64,000 nt of DNA from Rhabdornis inornatus (Eukaryota; Chordata; Aves; Passeriformes; Rhabdornithidae). Positions 27,800 to 38,440 of the stretch are shown here, piece after piece. The stretch lies in NCBI GenBank assembly GCA_013397075.1, contig VWZS01008894.1:62001-126000 (forward strand), given 5' to 3'. The translations under genes and the position numbers were made by a program. Positions within the stretch are counted from its first letter, which is position 1, and each line of letters begins with the position of its first letter. Below the pieces are notes generated by a model that was not told the DNA's origin, ran no database searches, and saw only the letters and a program-made list of their open reading frames with translations.

Positions 27800-27880
27800 A
27801 TCATATAATGGTTGGGGTTGGAAGGGATATTAGGGATCATCTAGTTCCAGCCCTGTGCAATGGGCAGGGACCCCTTAAGA
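27800..27880 (-). mobile_element. CR1 LINE, 3'-end fragment
   Basis: The + strand reads TAATGGTTGGGGTTGGAAGG, then ATTAGGGATCATCTAGTTCC and CCTGTGCAATGGGCAGGGAC. This is the reverse complement of an avian CR1 tail (family form GGTTGGAAGGGACCTTAGAGATCATC...). Sequence 27881-27930 may be further decayed CR1, but I cannot align it with confidence. Confidence 0.85.
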
Positions 27881-28297
27881 TTCTCCTGTTCATTTCCTCA
27901 TTTGATGAAGCTGGAGAAGGTTGTAAATAGTTTATTGTTAAGCCTTTGTTAGCATTCTCCACCATACCTAAATAAGACCCCCCTTCGTTTAAAGAGCTCT
28001 GAAGATGTGTCCTGTTTTCCTGATGGCAGTAAAGTGCTCCCAGGGAGGGCTGTGCCTCCTGCCTTGTGCTGCAGGTCCTTCTCCTTCACACATCCATGCA
28101 CAGCTGTTTACCACCTCACACCAGCTGAGCAATAAAGGAATTAAATGGGCATGAGCACAGGACCATTGGAGAGCAGTACCCTTCTAACACAGACAAGGTC
28201 TTTGAGAATGACTCCCTATAAAACAGGGGGTCATGCAGAACTTGGCCTAATCAGATGGGTTTGCCTGCTGAAGCATTTTATTTGCCTTCTGACCATG
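27881..28297. other. Spacer between CR1 and LTR fragment
   Basis: Moderately G+C-rich non-coding DNA (notably 28000-28110). No repeat family or gene was recognised. Confidence 0.5.
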
Positions 28298-28640
28298 TGT
28301 TGCAGTTTAAGCCCAGGCAGCTGCTCACTCACTCCCCCACCAGCAGGACCCGGGAGAGAATCAAAAGGGTAAAAGTGAAAAAACTCGTGGGCTGAGATAA
28401 AGACAATTAACAGGTAAAGTAAAAGTAGCACAGACAAGCAAAGGGAAACAAGGAATTCTTTCACCACTTGCCATGGGCAGGCAGATGTTCAGACATCTCC
28501 AGGACAGCAGGGCCCCATCACATGTAACAGTTACTTGGGAAGACAATTTTCCCCCCCTTCCTCCTCCTTTCTCACGTTTCATATAAAGAGCATGATACCA
28601 TAAGGTATAGAATATCTCTTTGGTTATTTGGGGTCCCTTT
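28298..28640 (-). mobile_element. Avian endogenous retrovirus LTR, truncated
   Basis: The + strand starts TGTTGCAGTTTAAGCCCAGG, the reverse of an LTR 3' end. It continues CTGCTCACTCACTCCCCCAC, ACTCGTGGGCTGAGATAAAG, the block CATGGGCAGGCAGATGTTCA, GTAACAGTTACTTGGGAAGA and GCATGATACC..GGTATAGAATATC. These blocks, in this order, are those of a common bird ERV LTR family. On the minus strand the U3 lies toward 28640 and the U5 end at 28298. The family's TATA site is decayed here (about 28580-28588), and the outer U3 is missing beyond about 28636. No internal retroviral genes are present, so it is a truncated solo LTR. A related copy lies at 62.1 kb. Confidence 0.8.
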
Positions 28641-28865
28641 AATTCTGTCAGAAAATGTGGGACAGAATAAATGTTTTGAGATGTTTAGATTAAAAATTAT
28701 TAAATTATTGCCCATGAGAGAGTATTCTTATTTGCCAATAAAGCCACAGGAATGAAGGAGACTCTGAAAGTCAGTGAAGTGTTTGATGACGATGACCTGC
28801 TGAAGAGATAGCACAAGAAAATTCCAGATTTGTAAAAGCAGCTGGAGGAAGTATGCAATGCTAAG
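28641..28865 (+). pseudogene. CENPE: CENP-E-like kinesin retropseudogene fragment
   Basis: The + frame starting at 28731 reads FANKATGMKETLKVSEV, then D.DDLLKR, stop (TAG 28809-28811), HKKIPDL, stop (TAA 28833-28835), KQLEEV. Vertebrate CENP-E, the kinesin-7 that links kinetochores to microtubules, has at the end of its motor domain and start of its stalk the pattern FA..A..MK.T..V.EV..D..LLKRY.K.I.DLKKQLEEV. By my count about 24 of 41 positions agree, and both stops are single-base changes from Tyr and Lys codons. Upstream, 28650-28680 weakly recalls the motor's ILQNSLGGN block, shifted in frame. Similarity fades after about 28855. The run crosses what should be exon junctions without an intron, which favours a retrocopy. 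The match rests on recall of the CENP-E sequence. Confidence 0.6.
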
Positions 28866-30429
28866 ACAACTAATGTGCTATTCAACATCTGAAAACAAAA
28901 GGTTGATAATCAGTGTGGCTCAAGCAAGTGGCTTCCACGAAGGCAAAACCCAGCTGAACTGCCTTTGAGAGTCCCACCAGCAGCACAGCTGAGCAGGGGA
29001 ATTTATTCCTGAATTAACTGGACAGCAACTGAGGAAAAAAAGCTTCAGAAGTGTGAAGCAGATTCACAATTGTGATTTTGCCATGTAGGGGCAGAAGCTG
29101 ATCATGACAAAATCAGATAACAATCTAGTTTGGAAAGGACATTTATTTGTCCTCTGGTTGTGCCCTCCGCTCAGAGCACTGTCACTTCAGGCTGAGTGAG
29201 CATTACAGGGACATTCCATGGAGATACCAATCACAGGCCCACACTTTATCCAGGCTCCAGGTGAAACTCTGGCACCATCCAACCATCTCTGAGGAAGCAG
29301 GTGGAAGAAGTGTCCACCTTTTCCTTACTTTGTATTGTCCAAGCCTGTGATGACAGTTTTAGCTAGCATACTTGGGTAATGTTTGTTAAATCATCTCAAC
29401 TTGTATCTGTGCTCTTTAATTAGGACTCATGCTATGTGATCTATAGTATGACTGGTCCAATAATCTTTTTTTTAATTATATTTCTTGAGCAATTAAAACT
29501 TTCTTTTGAGACTGATATCTGCAAAAAAATACTGAAAACTCTTAGAGATAGCAGCTTTTTCTGCACACATTTTTCATATTAAGCTATTCATTAAAACAGC
29601 TGGGGCAAGCAGGGGAAAGTATAAGCACAAGCATGGGCAATTTAGCATATTGTTTTACTCAGTGTAAACACATGAGGGTTTTTTTGAGGCATTTACTCAG
29701 ATGTAATTATTCTAATCTTGTATTGAGAAAGCATGTGTAGAAAGTGTTTTTTCAATCAAATGATCAAGAAAGATAATCCAAAGTGCTCTGCATCCAATTT
29801 TGTAATTAATTCTCTTAATCTTTAGCTTTATTCATGTTAAAAGCACTTTTTAATTCTGTGAACTATACCTCATCCTGCTGTAGGTATTATTTTGTATATC
29901 ACTGCTGGAGCATAATAAAGCAATGGTTCAGTTCTGTGTAATACTGAAAATTATGTTAACATAGTTAATATCATTCTTTTCATTTAAATGAGCTGTATTG
30001 ACCAAGATGCTGGTTTTCAGCAGGCAGTACACCTACAAAAGTCTGTTGTGATGACTAAGTTATGAAATAAAGAATGATACAACATGACAGGCCAGCATTT
30101 GGAACAATCTTTTAAAAACATATGCAGTAAAATCAAAATATGCCTAGAGCAAAATTTTGCCACAATGTTTATTAATTAGAAAAGCCCGGTCTTATATGTG
30201 ATTTGGGTATATATGCCATGTGTCTTTCAATATGTCACAGCAGACAGAACATTTTATAACCAATGTACATGCCCCTGTGTATACTACTAGAGAATGATAA
30301 ATGTGTTTAATCAAACTGATCAACTTTTATGACACTATTAACATTATAAGGTGTGCGTGTAAATGGATACATATGCAGAGATGTTCCTTCGAGGGTGTCA
30401 ATTTATGTTTTCAGATGCTGCATATACAG
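28866..30429. other. Non-coding DNA; unresolved G+C-richer part at 28.9-29.35 kb
   Basis: The stretch 28900-29350 is richer in G+C than average and contains CCTCTGGTTGTGCCCTCCGC, which faintly suggests decayed interspersed repeat, but I cannot place it. A short piece near 29026-29060 (EEKKLQK in one frame) could be further CENP-E stalk, though this is too little to claim. From 29350 to 30429 it is ordinary AT-rich DNA. Confidence 0.4.
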
Positions 30430-30880
30430 CTAAATGTTTAACTCCTTTTCAAACATTAAATTTCATTTGGAACAAGTACACCACTCTGGTTGAAACTGTT
30501 GACCTTAAATAGCTGATCATTAAAGTGTCAGCCATTTGTCTGAAAATACTAAAATGGATTCTGGATGGCTTCCAGAATCTCAAAGAATTATGTGACAATG
30601 TAAAATGGATTATGTATTTTTTGCAATGATGAGTCCAGCCTGTCAATTTCATTATTTCTCTTTTTGCTGTGTACCCAGGACATACATTATGCTTTGGAAA
30701 CCTAAAGGTCAGCTTTAGGTGGTGCCAATTACAGAGAAAACTCACAGTGCTGTATCGGCCCATTTGTTCTGTTATTTCTGCTGGCAATGTTGAAAATGAG
30801 TAACACTTAGTGCTCTGTCCAGTATTGAGTTTCTGATTCACCCTGACAGGATATCATTAGCAGTTATTCAGGCTTTAGCT
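30430..30880. other. Candidate conserved non-coding element
   Basis: A 450-base repeat-free segment of even composition with several homeodomain-type cores (TGATCATTAAAG, TGTCAATTTCATTA, GCCAATTACA, GATATCATTAGC). It is open over about 130 codons on the minus strand but has no coding motif. Density of such cores and absence of decay-like low complexity are what make it a candidate enhancer. This is inference from texture only. Confidence 0.25.
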
Positions 30881-33800
30881 GGATACTAAATTTTGTTATA
30901 TTATCTTTTAAGGTAATACTGAATAATACTGACCAATTTTGTTGGAGTATTACATGCAACTCATTTTCCTCTGATGTGAATGCAAGTCAACAATGTGCAA
31001 GAAGCCTCAACAAGACATAAAGCTCTTGTTGTGCTTTATTCTATAAGAATGTTTAAACAGGAAAAATCCATTAAAAAAAAAGTAACAGCTGCCTGTGTTA
31101 TTAACTAATGAAACTAACTATGTAATTAACAGAATCTACACTCCTAGAGATATCTATACATTCTTTTGTTGATCAGGGAAGGGAGGTGAGGGTTTAAGCT
31201 CTCTTAAACCTTATATCCAGCTGAAAATGTTCAACAATCAGAAAAAAAAATTGTCATGTAATCAACAAAGCAAAATCATCCTACCAGACACAGTACTGAT
31301 GTCTCATAAGCACTGCAAGTTATAATATCCTAAATATTGTATTACAGCATAAAGCTATTTCACATAGTAAAATTACAAAGCAAGAACCTTAACCTCTACT
31401 CTGTCAGAAGGCTTTGGAGTTACAGAAGAAAAAGGGTAGGAGACTCTAAGGAGAAAGAAAAAAAAAAGGAGAATGATGTTTTTAACATTTTGCATCCTCC
31501 TACAGTTAGGTTGTAACAATACGAGCAAACTATAAATACCTACATACACATTTAAATACAACAACTATTAAAAGGCCCAATATGCCGCTAAGTATTGACA
31601 TATTTTTTAAAGGACTTAAAATTTCATAGTTTAGAAGTAAGATGGAGTATAAAAAAAATAATAATGATGTATACTGATGTATACAGTATAAAAAAAGGCT
31701 TTGAAAATTTTGTCAAGTCTAATCCTCTAACACCTAAAATAATTTTCTTGACAGCTTGTTGTCTTCAGGGAAAAAAAAATACCTGAAATTACCTGAAATT
31801 GCTCTTACTTACCAATCATACAGAAATATCCCATTTTTATAGAAATTAACATAAATTTAAGCTCCGTAAGCTTTATGGAGTACTTCTGACTTCCAAATCT
31901 TGTAAAACACAATTTTTGAGGAGTCCATATAAACACCAACAAATGATCTCATGCCTATCTGCAGTGTGAATGCATTATCTCAAAACGATTGCTTTCATTT
32001 AAAGAAAGGGAACAAGCAGTCCTCCTTCAGAAACGAGTTTAACAAAAGAACTGGTACATCCCACAGATCTTTTTAGTGTCATGGAAAGAAACGTATGATT
32101 TCTTTTCATTACACACTACCTTTGCAACCCATTAATTTGGGGCATATTTACTAATTTATATGCACCCATAAATGTTTCCATCCTCCCAAATATACAGAGA
32201 CTGTTGATCATCTGTTGACACCAATAATAAGACCCCAGTAATTCACTATCAGGTTACTAGCTATTAAAGTTTGCAAGAGTCAAAACCTTTCCACTACTAA
32301 CTCACTATCTTTCAACTCTTTTAATTCTAGTAAATCTGAAAAGGCAGGTTTAGAGATAACTACTCTTTAATCTCCCACAGTTTGTCCCAATAGCTAAACA
32401 CCACATAATTTTGACATCCAAATAAGAGTAATTTTCAAGCAGAGTTAACAACAGTCAAGTGTATATGAAGCTTCATAAAAAATTAACTTTCATCAGGATG
32501 TTTACTTCACTACAGGTTAACAGGACTAATTTGTGAAAAACAGTTGGCAAGAAATTCTGTAAACAAGAGTTAACTTTACAGACTTGTGATTAGGGGAGAT
32601 GTGTGAACAAGGTGCAGAAAAGCCAGCTAGAGGCCCAAAAGCCTGCAGTCATACTGATGAAATTAAAGCAATTTTGCAAGAAGTGCTTATTTATGCTAGC
32701 ACTTGGCAAAAAAAAAAAAACAAACTTGATAAGTGATGTGCAGAGAGAAAACACATATTTCATTAGCATTGTGCACGTATGCATGCACCTGTACTGGCCC
32801 ACACATGTGCAGTGCTCGTCAGTATATCAGGGTTTTCTTCCATGAATTACAACTCAGCTTGTAAAAAGTGCTAATAACTCAGAAGGAAGTATGCAACCAC
32901 CACACAAGCTTTTATGTTTTAAACATAAAAGTCATTTTAAGGAATGACTGCATTACACAAAGCCACAGGAAAACATTAGTTCACTGACACCAGTTTCTCC
33001 CCATTCTCCCAGTCAAGCACAGACTCATTCTGAACCTGCTGTATATTATTATGAAATTGTAAAGGTGAGATGTGGCTTACACAAAGGTGACAGAAAAACA
33101 ATGTTGTGTAAAACTGTGCCAGACCATTATTGATTTTCATCAGTTTTGCATTGCTGGAAGCAAGCTAGTGAGACAGTATCCAGTCAGTAGGGAAAGAAAT
33201 CTCTGTCTATGTTTAACACAATAGTTTATTTTCAGGGAAGCAAATGGAGTCAAAATATAACTACGAGGGCAAGGAGGTGGAGGGCAAGAAAAAACCCCAA
33301 CAATGTAATTGAAATGTGCATTAAAATCATGGTTTAGAAAACCTGATGGAAGAGACAGTACTGCTGACTCTGGCTCTGCAAAGACAAAGACAAGCAATGC
33401 CATCAAGGAATACCTGTGAGAAGTACACCAGGATTCCTGGATGAGCCACCACTGGCACAGGTCACATCATCCAGATATGCTGACATCCAGGACCCAGCAA
33501 GACCTGGAAGAAGGCCTTTACCTCTTTCTGGCAAAGGGAGGATTGCCTAGGTTTTTAATTCAGCAAAATAATTTTTTTTCTGAATCCTCATGGAAGCATA
33601 ATAAAACTGTGTTTCTCTCAAACCAAGTTTTTTTTTTGGCTAGGAAAAAAGCAATGCAAATGTTTTCCTTAATTGAGAAAAATATATTTTATTACATGGC
33701 ATGAAGATTTCTGCCTCAAGACTATTTTAAGAAGTGGTTTAATTTCTAGCTTGCTATAAAATCAAGATAATTTTGTGTATGAAAATATGAAATTACTATA

Positions 33801-35726
33801 AGCACCAGTGACATCTGTACCTCCCTCATCCCATCCCCCCCACCCCGGAGAACATATTTCCTCAACATTTCTGTAATCAAGTGCACACATGTGGTACTGA
33901 TCTTTCTTATACTTAAATATTTTTCTTCTTAACTCTATATTTGCTACTTCAAAGACTTTGAAGTTGTAGAAAATGAGGGGGGGGGGGCATGTAAGACCCT
34001 TCTTGGAGGACCTCCAAGGCAGTCTACACCAGAGGAAGATTATTTTAGTTACACTGATCAGATTGGAAATAGACATGGATTTCTCCAAAAATATTAATTT
34101 GATATGTTAAGCCTTGTCCAGAAAACAGGTATGAGAGACTTCATACATTTCATCATTTTTCTGATCTTTTAATCCATATTCATGCCAACAGTCCCATTAC
34201 AGAAAATGGGATCAGAGTGCTTAGGTGGGTGGAAAAAAATATTAAAAAATGGTTTACTTGGTTGTATGAGGATTACTCACTCAAGAAATGAGTTCCATGA
34301 TTATAATCATAGCTAGCAACATTCCTCATGTGCTTGAGAATTTCTATGATCCAGCCTTGGACAACTGGATGAGCTAGGGATTTCCATAATCTTGTCATAA
34401 AAATCTATGCATAAAAGATTAGGAGATGGTTTAGCTTTGATCAGTGAGGCGCTGTAGCCCGTACCCCCTCCCAGCATCCTTCTAACAAATAAAATCATAA
34501 TACCTTAAGACAGCTTTACCTCTTTCTCTTGTCAGATTGGCATTAAGATGGCTATCTTCATAATGCTGTGGAATAACTGTGGAATTAAAGATTAACTTTC
34601 TCTTTTCCTCTACAGAATCCTACCTTTCCAATTCACCAAAAGGATGGCACTAGTAGCTACAACTTCACATTTTAAATGTGATATCAGCAGTAAGAAAAAA
34701 ATTTGATATTTATAAATATTAAATACATTCCCAGAAGTTAATTTCTTTGTTTATCAAAAGTTTCTAGAAAAATGTTAGATCAAATATTTTTTGTCTACCC
34801 CCAAACCCCAAAAAAGAAAATACAGCTAGAAACATGTTGCTACCGTAAAAGTAGGAGATCTCTTTGGGTAAGCTCCTTTTTTTATGCTTATATGTAACTT
34901 TTTCCTTGAAACTAACAAAATGGTACCAATGTCAAGTAGTCATGGCTGCTGATTGACACAGTTGCTTTTTTCTTTTCTTCATGAGAAGTTTCACATTAGT
35001 TTTGCATTTTGACATTGTAAACTAGTGCCCAAAAGCTTCTTCCTTTAGTCACTTTCCAACTAAGTGCTAAATGGATCAATGAATATATAATAAATGATAG
35101 ATCTTGAGTGCTCATCTTCAAAATTATTTGCAAAATGTTTAAGTCTTAATAATTTCCTTCTCTCAAAAGCAGAAGTGTTACAAAATACCTGAATCATGGA
35201 CAACACAAAACTAGGTTTCATTCTGTTACAAAAGAAGGACACATGATAAAATCTCCCTACATTCTGGCCTGTGATATTTAATGTCTCCTTAAGCTTCCTC
35301 CACATTGGCTCCTGCTGTACAATGTCTCTACTTTTCTTCCATGCCATTCTAAATGACCTGCTTAGCCACTAGTGATTTTCCAAGGTCATCGGAACCGTCA
35401 ATCACTCTGAAAACTACAAAGGAAAATTAGGCAGCAAGAATAAATTTTGAAATAATCTGATCTTGGATGTCATTCTAGGATATGCAAGGGGATGGGTGCC
35501 ACAAACTCAGAGCTGCTGGCAGTGCTTTGAGAGCACACAGAAACATGCATGACCTGTCAAATGGCTGGGCAAAGGCAAAGACACTGCTTTATGCTAACTC
35601 ATGGAATAAAATATCCCTACTGATGCAAATACTGATCAGAAGGTTAAAAGGGGTCTAAAAATCCCCAGAAGATTACTGATTGATCAAAAATGCATCCATC
35701 TAAACTACTTAGTGAAGTTCTCAAAG
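30881..35726. other. Non-coding unique DNA, 4.8 kb
   Basis: AT-rich DNA with no gene recognised. It contains a 10-base direct duplication (ACCTGAAATT twice, 31781-31800), an A run (about 32708-32720), a 23-base perfect inverted repeat (32909-32931), a C run (33835-33841) and an 11-base G run (33977-33987). Confidence 0.55.
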
Positions 35727-35766
35727 GTTTGTTTGTTTGTTTGTTTGTTTGTTTGTTTGTTTTTTC
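35727..35766 (+). repeat. (GTTT)n microsatellite
   Basis: About eight uninterrupted GTTT units followed by a T run. No element body adjoins it. Confidence 0.95.
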
Positions 35767-36163
35767 TGTTTGGTTCTAGAGATCTCTCACATCCTGCATA
35801 AACTGTTCAGCTTCCCAGCTATCTTACTAGATCAGGGTAAATCTGTCACTCCTGCTAATAGTAATAATATGTCACACAATGTGGAAGAGATTTAAGTCAA
35901 AGACTGAGCACACCACAATACATTGATGCAAAATCAGTGGTAAAACAAGATCTGAAAGCAGGGAGGAAGTTGTTGCTGGTGAGAAGAATGTCCAAGAAAC
36001 CCTACAGATCTAGAAGAATAATAAAGAAAAATAATCTAGGATTTGATATGGTAGAGCATCAAGTGTAAAAGCATCTCAAGTATAAAATACAGAGAACCAC
36101 CAAAATTTGCTCTTTAAAATATCATGAACATCAAAAGAGGATGGATGTGTGAACAGGGAATTA
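35767..36163. other. Non-coding unique DNA between microsatellites
   Basis: No gene, repeat family or signal is recognised in this roughly 400-base spacer. Confidence 0.5.
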
Positions 36164-36214
36164 GAAAAAAAAAAAAGAAAGAAAGAAAGAAAGAAAGAAA
36201 AAATAAAATAAAAT
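36164..36214 (+). repeat. (GAAA)n / A-rich microsatellite
   Basis: A 12-base A run is followed by GAAA units and then AAAAT units. It is a purine-only strand for about 40 bases. Confidence 0.93.
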
Positions 36215-37249
36215 TAGAATTTTATTGGCTTTATAAGCTTTAGTGACTTTTGATGACATCTCAAATCTGGATTCCCTAGAGTCAAGATAACTCTTGGTAT
36301 GCTTAGAGATTATAATGTAAATTGTAGACTTAGTATTTTAGTTTTTTCTGTATGTCTCCATAACCTACAGAGCCCAACAGGCATGTCTCTATTTGAAACT
36401 CAGTTATTTTCATAGTTTAGGTACAAAGGTCCCCAAGAACAAAAGCAGTGTGAACTAGCTTTTCTGTGCAGTAGCCTGAAGGAAGTTAAAAAAAAAATAA
36501 AATAAAGCCTGAAGAGATGAGACAGTCCAGAAGGGCCCCTTAAGCTGATCTCTTAACAGAAAATTATTGTTAACTTCTACTCTCTAGCACAAAAAAAATG
36601 CATACGAGACAAGACACTGCTAAACACTAAAGTATTAGGTATGTACAGATGTTTTTTTTCCCAGTGAAAGACTATTTTTGTACTTTATAAATCTGCTGCT
36701 TACTTTGGAGGCTCTCAGAGATAATTTGCAAATGAGTTAAAGCTGGGCCTTTAAATAAATGCTGATACTTTATTTCAATCACCTGCTGCACACAAATAAT
36801 ACCTCACCTGATATTACAGGAGTCAGCGCAACACTGGTTTTGTAAAGATTTTATGGGGTTGTTTCTAAATCTGCCATGATAGTCAATCCTCTCAGTAGAT
36901 GTCATTTTGCTTAAAATGGGGTGAGCAGAAAGTTTAGCAGTCCTAGACTGAGGAGTGGCCTTGCTCCATACAAGGCCGGCAGGGGAAGCTGGCCCAGCTT
37001 TGAAAGAGAAATGTTGGGTTCCTCATCCTTGGCGATCCATTCCCTTTATCCCTTTCCAGGGACTTGTGCCTCCAGCCCAGCCACAGCCTGTTCTGTGCTG
37101 GGGATGCACAGCTGCTCCTGTCTGAGGATATGCTGCATGTCTTTCCACCAGAGATGGGATGAGAACGGAAAAACAGATCAATAACATCAGCCATAGGTTA
37201 ATGGTGCAAAAATCTTAGTGCTCAGACACCATTTTGAGTATTTCCTATT
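36215..37249. other. Non-coding DNA; G+C-richer island at 36.9-37.2 kb
   Basis: Segment 36690-36860 is repeat-free and carries TTTAAATAAATGCTGATAC and an E-box (CACCTGCTG), so it may be regulatory. Segment 36940-37190 is G+C-richer and open on both strands for about 85 codons without any recognisable motif. No gene is called. Confidence 0.4.
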
Positions 37250-37660
37250 CCTGTAAGAGATGCAAGTTCTACGTGTTGTCTCGCTTGACAGTTATGGGAA
37301 TTTATTAATCGCAAGCCAAATAACCCATTTCATTTTCCTTTCCTTGGCCACCATATCCAGAGCCAGACAAGAGACAGCAGTTTCTCTGGCCAGGTTTACT
37401 GGCGATCAATCTCTGCTGTTATTGTAACCTCCTTGGTTGTAATGCTCAGCAGGGAGCATGTGTTCCTACATGCTCTCTGAAATATTAATACACAAAATTG
37501 TACTGAGGTTTCTGATAGCAGCAGATTGGTTTCTCTGAGGTTTTCTGATGAGAGGTGCATTGGTGATTCCGAGAAGCCGGTGGCGCCGAAATGGGTTAAA
37601 CCTAATAAGGTTTTGAAAGCTGATAGCATAATTTAAGAGAGCTCAGAGTCACAAAGCTGC
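37250..37660. other. Candidate conserved non-coding element
   Basis: Repeat-free, with intact-looking motifs: TTTATTAATCGCAAG, GGCGATCAATCTCTG, GAAATATTAATACAC and a CpG-bearing GCCGGTGGCGCCGAAATGG. CpGs normally decay quickly in methylated intergenic DNA, so the retained cluster near 37575-37590 suggests constraint or low methylation. No coding frame is present. Enhancer function is inferred from texture only. Confidence 0.3.
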
Positions 37661-38019
37661 AGACCTAGCTGACCCCAGCAAATTACAGTGTTTGTTAACG
37701 TTCTGTTACAGACATCTTCTAGTCAACCAAAAGCAGATATATTAAGTGAAAAATTGACTTGTGGCTCACAAAGACAGGCTTACCCTTTCTTCCTTCTTGT
37801 GCCAATTGGTCGACTAAAATGTAAAGGGAGGGGCATCATGGCTTCTGTTTTTACCAGGACTCTTGGGAATGCCGTCTTCAAAAACATTAACTTCAGCTTC
37901 CAAATAAAGAAACATAATTGCCTTAAAATCTTTATCATCATAATCTTATATGATGTGTGCCCCTTGGGAAATCTAAAAACAATTTAAGGAATGGAAGACA
38001 TGGGAAAAAAATCCTTTTA
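37661..38019. other. Non-coding spacer
   Basis: No recognised gene or repeat. It lies between two candidate regulatory segments and may belong with them. Confidence 0.4.
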
Positions 38020-38440
38020 CTTTGAGCATGATGATTATAATCATATAAGCTTTAGAATCAGCGCAACTGGAATATAGAGTGATTAAAAAAAGCGCTAAAA
38101 TTTATATTATGCTTTCAGAATCGGTGTTAATTAAATGAATTGTTGGCCAACTCACAGTGTTTTAAACTGAATCTTCTTACTAAATGTTTAATGACAATAA
38201 GTTGGCTTAGGAATATTTATTGCAGTCTTTCGAGGAGGGTTTTATTGAAATTCTGTTTCCAACCAGGGCAAGCTGACAGCTTTAAGAACCCAGTAGCTGA
38301 ACAGGGAAAAGGGATTTTCATCGTTGCTAAGTCTAAATTAATGCAAACAATGAACAGAGGTAACAGTCTCATGACTCCTCTTATAATCTTGTTATGTTCT
38401 GAAGGAGGTGTCTGAATTCCCATGCCTCCCATATTCAGTA
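38020..38440. other. Candidate conserved non-coding element
   Basis: Begins with a perfect 14-base palindrome ATGATTATAATCAT (38031-38044), a paired TAAT/ATTA arrangement of the kind bound by homeodomain dimers. It continues with GAGTGATTAAAAAAAGCGCT, GTGTTAATTAAATGAATTG and CTAAATTAATGCAAAC. It is repeat-free and keeps several CpGs. No coding frame is supported. Function is inferred. Confidence 0.3.

Noticed and set aside
29140..29340. Possible LTR or CR1 remnant
   Set aside because: G+C-rich with a vague resemblance to bird repeats, but no block order could be matched.
30449..30841. 130-codon minus-strand frame
   Set aside because: No domain or signal; composition looks non-coding. Kept only as a possible conserved non-coding block.
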